The translations under genes and the position numbers were made by a program. A model generated the notes under the pieces. The model was not told the origin of the DNA, searched no databases, and saw nothing but the letters and a program-made list of their open reading frames with translations. A stretch of DNA of 6,455 nt from CAYVJW01 sp964451885 (GTDB lineage: Bacteria > Patescibacteriota > Gracilibacteria > UBA4473), in the NCBI GenBank assembly GCA_964451885.1, contig CAYVJW010000093.1, positions 1 through 6,455 of the forward strand, in the 5' to 3' direction. This document shows, in pieces, positions 1-3,018 of the stretch. The number at the start of each line of letters is the position of its first letter. Within the stretch, counting starts at the first letter, position 1.

Positions 1-264
1 CAAGTCCGGTTCTTAGAAGGCTGGAGCTCAGCAATGGGCTCTGGCTATTCGGCCAAATATTTGAGTTCACTGAAATCTGAAGAAATAATTGATGAAGAAG
101 ATCATGAGCACCTTTATAGTATTCTTTCAAAGAAACTACCAGACCTTATTAAAAAAATCGAATCAGAAACCATCCCGTCTAAAAAAAGAATTAAAGATGT
201 ATCTGATTCTTTTGCATACGACCTAGATTTCGAAAAAGAAGGAGATATAATACTACAAAAGTAA
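1..264 (+). CDS. 3' end of an unrecognised protein gene (partial)
   Basis: The frame is open from the first base of the window to a TAA at 262-264, so this is the C-terminal 87 residues of a longer protein. The first Met is at 34, but the residues before it (QVRFLEGWSSA) read on smoothly, so 34 is probably internal. The segment is charged and looks mostly helical: one helix around GYSAKYLSSL, a second around EHLYSILSKKLPDLIKKI, then a polar tail ending in ILQK. The helix-turn-helix spacing is faintly like the end of small four-helix-bundle proteins, but no diagnostic motif is present and I do not assign a function. It converges on hypD, with only 13 nt between the two stop codons and no visible terminator hairpin. 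It reads on the strand opposite hypD, so it is not part of the hyp operon. That it is a real coding end is fairly likely; its identity is unknown. Confidence 0.6.
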   Translation, partial: QVRFLEGWSSAMGSGYSAKYLSSLKSEEIIDEEDHEHLYSILSKKLPDLIKKIESETIPSKKRIKDVSDSFAYDLDFEKEGDIILQK

Positions 265-274
265 TATCATTAAT

Positions 275-284
275 TGTTCACTGT
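275..284. repeat. Short family B piece covering the hypD stop codon
   Basis: TGTTCACTGT matches 10 bases of the family B unit in the same orientation as in hypF. The hypD stop TGA (278-280 on the minus strand) lies inside it. Ten bases alone could be chance; the matching stop context makes it worth recording. Confidence 0.4.
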
Positions 285-1288
285 TTATTGAATTTATACG
301 CAATCCCACACGCCCCCTCCGTCCGACTCACCATACACGCCCCCACCGGATGCTCTGGAGTACAAGCCTTTCCAAATAAAACACAATCTGTTGGCTCACA
401 CTTCCCCTGAAGAATCTCCCCGCACCGGCAAAAAGGATTATTAACAGAAATGATATCCTTCAAGAGAGACGCATATTTAATTTTTGCATTCAATTCGTCA
501 TTTTTCGGGTCTAATCCAGAACCGGAGATTACCCCAATTCCTCTCCATTCAGAATCACACAGCTTCATGTTTTTTGATATCAATTCTTTCGCTTTTACGT
601 TTCCTTCCGGCTTCACCACTTCATCATAATCATTAATCACCTCTTTTTTCCCTTCCTGAATCATTTTCAAAAGCTTATAAACCGCCCTGACAATCTGATG
701 AGGGCCAAATCCAGAAATCACTTGTGGAACTTCCAGTTCATCCCAAATACCGGAACCCGTAATACACGAAACATGCCCCGGATCAATAAATCCGTCTACT
801 TTGGATTCGTGAACCAGCACTTTCATAGGAGGCAAAATAACCTTATGGGCTGAATACACACAAATCCCCTGCCCCAGTAAATAAGCCGTCATAGGAGTTG
901 TCGTTTCAAAACCGATTCCAAAGAAAACACGTTGCTTGTTTTCTGGTTTTAGCATCTCATCAGCCGTAAAAATCATCTTCACATCCGCTCCCTTCGTTTT
1001 TGCCTGAGCCAATGAAAACTTTGTACCCGGCACATCCATCATGTCGCCGTAAGTAGCAACCGCAATTCCTGAATCAGCCAACATTACCATCGCATCAATA
1101 TCTTTTTGAGCGGTAACACAAACCGGACACCCAGGACCAGAAATAAGCCGTACATTTTTTGGCAAAATGTCCCGAATACCGTATTTCATGACCGTGTTTG
1201 TATGGCCACCACAGACCTCCATCAGTGTCACCTTGCGTGCACCAAAAGACTTAGCGATATTATGAATTTTTTCCAAATAGATGTTCAT
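278..1288 (-). CDS. hypD: Hydrogenase maturation factor HypD
   Basis: HypD is the iron-sulfur scaffold which, with HypC, carries the iron that receives the CN and CO ligands of [NiFe] hydrogenase. The 336-residue protein has the family signatures in order: MEVCGGHT (C26, H29), GPGCPVC (C54, C57), GFETT (126-130), and a cysteine-rich end from about residue 287 (CRCG, C297, C302, ACTPEHPVGACMVS, EGACG) that would hold the [4Fe-4S] cluster. It is somewhat shorter than the usual 360-380 residues, mainly at the N-terminus, but all signature motifs are there. The ATG at 1288 is chosen because it precedes the first family helix; no Shine-Dalgarno sequence lies upstream. It follows hypC after 40 nt, most of it repeat-like AT-rich DNA. 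The stop is TGA, the only TGA stop in the window, and it lies inside a short dispersed repeat (see the repeat at 275-284), so the last residues may be repeat-derived. Confidence 0.97.
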   Translation of the reverse strand: MNIYLEKIHNIAKSFGARKVTLMEVCGGHTNTVMKYGIRDILPKNVRLISGPGCPVCVTAQKDIDAMVMLADSGIAVATYGDMMDVPGTKFSLAQAKTKGADVKMIFTADEMLKPENKQRVFFGIGFETTTPMTAYLLGQGICVYSAHKVILPPMKVLVHESKVDGFIDPGHVSCITGSGIWDELEVPQVISGFGPHQIVRAVYKLLKMIQEGKKEVINDYDEVVKPEGNVKAKELISKNMKLCDSEWRGIGVISGSGLDPKNDELNAKIKYASLLKDIISVNNPFCRCGEILQGKCEPTDCVLFGKACTPEHPVGACMVSRTEGACGIAYKFNKQ

Positions 1289-1293
1289 CTAAA

Positions 1294-1309
1294 ATTTTCA
1301 ATTTCTAAT
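1294..1309. repeat. Repeat family C in the hypC-hypD gap
   Basis: ATTTTCAATTTCTAAT, 15 of 16 bases identical to 5176-5191, followed by a partial second copy (TTAATTTTCA, 1312-1321). It fills most of the 40-nt gap in front of hypD, where a ribosome binding site would be expected and none is found. Confidence 0.6.
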
Positions 1310-1328
1310 ATTTAATTTTCAAACATTA

Positions 1329-1535
1329 TTATGAATTGTCAGAAAGTAAGTTATACATTCCTTTCGCCCTCCCTTCATTCACCTTCTCAATCGCAAACCC
1401 CACATGTACAAGCACCCATTCCCCTACTTTACCATCAATAAAAGAAACATTCGCTTTCTTTTTTATGCCGCCATAATCAACTACGGCTATTTCACCGTTT
1501 ATGATTTCAATTTTTCCAGGATAAGCTAAACACAT
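1329..1535 (-). CDS. hypC: Hydrogenase maturation chaperone HypC
   Basis: This small cytoplasmic chaperone of the HypC/HybG family binds HypD and the iron carrying CN and CO, then escorts it to the hydrogenase large subunit. The N-terminus MCLAYPGKI is the family hallmark; after removal of Met1 the exposed Cys2 is the essential ligand. The rest forms the expected small beta-barrel (VDYGGIKKKANVSF, then GEWVLVHVGFAIEKV) followed by a short helical tail. At 68 residues it is at the short end for the family (usually about 75-95), the loss being in the C-terminal tail. The ATG at 1535 is fixed by the need for Cys at position 2. There is no Shine-Dalgarno sequence; an AT-rich stretch and the dispersed repeat at 1553-1568 lie directly upstream. 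It probably forms a two-gene unit with hypD. The toxin-antitoxin pair on the other strand separates it from hypA, so it may have its own promoter, though I see no convincing one. Confidence 0.97.
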   Translation of the reverse strand: MCLAYPGKIEIINGEIAVVDYGGIKKKANVSFIDGKVGEWVLVHVGFAIEKVNEGRAKGMYNLLSDNS

Positions 1536-1552
1536 ATTTCAATTATCAACTA

Positions 1553-1568
1553 ACAGTGAACAGTTAAC
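1553..1568. repeat. Repeat family B upstream of hypC
   Basis: ACAGTGAACAGTTAAC is the exact reverse complement of 3383-3398. It lies 17 bp upstream of the hypC ATG, between hypC and the toxin-antitoxin pair, and is embedded in related sequence (about 1541-1570). Confidence 0.75.
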
Positions 1569-1597
1569 AATATTATTTCTAAAGGAGCAAAAAAAAC

Positions 1598-1626
1598 TTG
1601 ATTATTTTAAAGCAACGTATTACGAT
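1598..1626 (+). promoter_or_regulatory. Weak promoter candidate for the toxin-antitoxin pair
   Basis: TTGATT (1598-1603) and TACGAT (1621-1626) are separated by the ideal 17 bp, each with four of six consensus matches. A start near 1633 would leave a leader of about 26 nt and place the palindrome at 1647-1660 just downstream. In such AT-rich DNA this match could be chance. Confidence 0.35.
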
Positions 1627-1646
1627 CCTTAATACATAAGTTATTA

Positions 1647-1660
1647 ATATTTGCAAATAT
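1647..1660. promoter_or_regulatory. Perfect palindrome over the antitoxin start codon, likely operator
   Basis: ATATTTGCAAATAT is a perfect 14-bp inverted repeat whose last two bases are the first two of the antitoxin ATG (1659-1661). RHH antitoxins bind short palindromes in their own promoter region, so this is the natural autorepression site. In the transcript the same sequence could only form a short, weak hairpin. Confidence 0.5.
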
Positions 1661-1901
1661 GAAAATCCGAACATCGTTTTCACTATCCCCAATAAGTGTA
1701 GAGATGATTAAACAATATTCACGTCAAATGAATAAAACACAAAGTGATATTGTAGAAGAAGCATTAAAAATGCTTAATTATTTCAAAAAAAAACAGGCCC
1801 TGAAAAATGCTTATTTACAAGCAAATTCACAAGACTGCGATGATTTCCCAGAACTGGCTGTTTCCAGTTTCTATGAAGATTTCATACAAAATGAAAATTA
1901 A
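1659..1901 (+). CDS. Ribbon-helix-helix antitoxin of a MazEF-type pair
   Basis: An 80-residue protein with a ribbon-helix-helix DNA-binding layout: an N-terminal beta strand with alternating residues (RTSFSLS, about 4-10), helix A (ISVEMIKQYSRQM, about 12-24), and helix B after NKTQSDI (about 25-43). A charged tail (about 44-80, with acidic QDCDDFPEL) would wrap the toxin. MazF toxins of the Bacillus subtilis EndoA type are paired with RHH antitoxins, which fits the gene immediately downstream. The 3' end overlaps the toxin start by 11 nt (1891-1901), the translational coupling usual in these pairs. Such antitoxins normally repress their own operon; a perfect 14-bp palindrome at 1647-1660 overlaps the start codon and is the obvious operator candidate. 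No Shine-Dalgarno sequence precedes the ATG. Assignment rests on fold pattern and context, because antitoxin sequences are poorly conserved. Confidence 0.85.
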   Translation: MKIRTSFSLSPISVEMIKQYSRQMNKTQSDIVEEALKMLNYFKKKQALKNAYLQANSQDCDDFPELAVSSFYEDFIQNEN

Positions 1902-2232
1902 AAGAGGTCAATTAAAAATAATTTCTTTTTATCCTTCACGAGGAAGTGAACAACAAGGAATTCGTCCTGCGTTGATTATTCAAAATGATGTAGGGAATAA
2001 TATATCTCCAAATACTATTGTCCTGGCTGTTTCCTCCAAATCCAAAAATCCACTGTTGGATATATTAATAAACCCATCTAAAGAAAATAAACTAACAATG
2101 GATTCCTATATAAAGTGCGATCAAATCCTCACCGTGTCCAAAAAAAGATTAATGGAAGATTTGGGTAAAATATCAAAAGACGAATTAACAATGGTAGATA
2201 AAGCCATAAAAATAAGTCTGGATTTGAAATAA
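1891..2232 (+). CDS. mazF: MazF/PemK-type endoribonuclease toxin
   Basis: A 113-residue toxin of the MazF/PemK/Kid family, which cleaves RNA at short sequence motifs and is neutralised by its partner antitoxin. It opens with KRGQL, then YPSRGSEQQGIRPALIIQND, the family's core with catalytic Arg25 (GIRP), followed by ISPNTIVLAVSS, where B. subtilis MazF has its second catalytic residue Thr48; here position 48 is Ser, a conservative change. The end (DQILTVSKKRL, then VDKAIKISLDL) matches the normal C-terminal strand and helix, so the protein is full length. I place the start at 1891 because families begin with two or three residues before KRG. An in-frame ATG at 1873 would add only six residues (MKISYK), and the frame stays open further upstream, where it overlaps the antitoxin gene. 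It converges on hypA with 14 nt between stops. Confidence 0.93.
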   Translation: MKIKRGQLKIISFYPSRGSEQQGIRPALIIQNDVGNNISPNTIVLAVSSKSKNPLLDILINPSKENKLTMDSYIKCDQILTVSKKRLMEDLGKISKDELTMVDKAIKISLDLK

Positions 2233-2246
2233 TTTAATGATTTTCG

Positions 2247-2576
2247 TTATTCAATTTCTACCTCCTTCAGCATTATCTTATCTCCTTCTTCAACCTCCGG
2301 AAACATCTTCCCGCATTTCATGCATTTAAAAACACAATGATCATGCATTTGCTGCATTATTTCAGGCAACCCTAAATGCTTACAATCATTACACAGCACC
2401 AATGCCTTCATTGAAACAACATTTATCTCCCAATCAGTAAGACGCTCCAGAACCTCCCTCATTTCCTTCGCAGGCAAATGAGCCAAATCCCCCACCTCCA
2501 CCACGATAGATTTCACACTACCATGTTTTTTGGCTTCCTGGATAATATTTTGAGCAACTACTTGTTCGTGCATCAT
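2247..2576 (-). CDS. hypA: Hydrogenase nickel-insertion protein HypA
   Basis: HypA is a nickel metallochaperone that works with the GTPase HypB to deliver Ni to the hydrogenase large subunit after iron insertion. The N-terminus reads MMHEQVV; the MHE motif holds the nickel-binding His, which in the family is residue 2. The true start is therefore more likely the second ATG (2573), giving 108 residues. The zinc domain has CNDC (62-65) and CMKC (85-88), counted from the first Met, i.e. two CxxC pairs with a 19-residue loop that carries H78, H80 and C81. The segment VEVGDLAHLPAKEMREVLE corresponds to the family's iGelshv-type strand and helix, and the end (KIMLKEVEIE) is the normal final strand. 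It is the last gene of the hypF operon, 12 nt after the DNPH1-like gene, and has no Shine-Dalgarno sequence. The partner gene hypB is not in the window. Confidence 0.93.
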   Translation of the reverse strand: MMHEQVVAQNIIQEAKKHGSVKSIVVEVGDLAHLPAKEMREVLERLTDWEINVVSMKALVLCNDCKHLGLPEIMQQMHDHCVFKCMKCGKMFPEVEEGDKIMLKEVEIE

Positions 2577-2588
2577 TAATAATTAGAA

Positions 2589-3008
2589 TTAATTTTTATA
2601 TTTTATAAAACGATCAATAGCCCCCCTCGCATCTTCTAACGTTCGATATTCTACTACAGTCACATCCGAACACCCGTTAATCATCCCTGAAAGCCTTTTG
2701 CCTTCCTGAGGCCGATATAAACATAAAACTTTCTTTTTCATCTCCACTGCCCTTGCAATCTCATATCCTACTCCAAGGCTCGGAGTAGTAACTTCTGCAA
2801 CAACCGGATCGGAAGAAACCAACCACTCCATATCCCGATCATGAATATCCCTATCCGAAATAACCGATTCACCCCATGCAGAATAATCCTTAGAACCCAC
2901 ATGCTCCGTAAGGACTTCTCCATAACTTTTTAAGTATTCAATCAGCTGCGCATACAAATCCACATCATCTCTCCCTCCTCGAATAGAGCCGGCAAAATAA
3001 ATCTTCAT
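2589..3008 (-). CDS. DNPH1/Rcl-like 2'-deoxynucleoside 5'-phosphate N-hydrolase
   Basis: A 139-residue member of the nucleoside 2-deoxyribosyltransferase superfamily, closest to DNPH1 (Rcl), which hydrolyses the N-glycosidic bond of deoxynucleoside 5'-monophosphates to free base and deoxyribose 5-phosphate. The start MKIYFAGSIRGGR and the block SLGVGYEIARA are characteristic. Residues reported for rat Rcl (Tyr13, Ser17, Arg19, Asp69, Ser87, Glu93, Ser117, recalled from memory) map at constant offsets to Y4, S8, R10, D59, S77, E83 and S107, so the active site appears complete. A 5'-phosphate substrate is inferred from the conserved phosphate-binding serines and arginine; a deoxyribosyltransferase activity is less likely. 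No signal peptide; cytosolic. It lies 10 nt after hypF and 12 nt before hypA, so it is almost certainly cotranscribed with them, yet no role in hydrogenase maturation is known to me. The start at 3008 fits the family N-terminus exactly. Confidence 0.88.
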   Translation of the reverse strand: MKIYFAGSIRGGRDDVDLYAQLIEYLKSYGEVLTEHVGSKDYSAWGESVISDRDIHDRDMEWLVSSDPVVAEVTTPSLGVGYEIARAVEMKKKVLCLYRPQEGKRLSGMINGCSDVTVVEYRTLEDARGAIDRFIKYKN

Positions 3009-3018
3009 AATTTCGTTG

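Noticed and set aside
278..280. TGA recoded to glycine, as in some candidate-phylum bacteria
   Set aside because: No complete gene here has an internal TGA, and reading through the hypD TGA would continue into the antisense of the neighbouring gene. The normal code fits.
1106..1315. Plus-strand ORF opposite the 5' part of hypD
   Set aside because: It is the antisense shadow of well-supported hypD coding sequence and resembles no family.
1581..1639. Short ORF starting TTG at 1598 behind AAAGGAG
   Set aside because: Only 13 codons, non-ATG start, no conserved feature. The purine run is probably chance, and the TTG is part of a possible -35 box.
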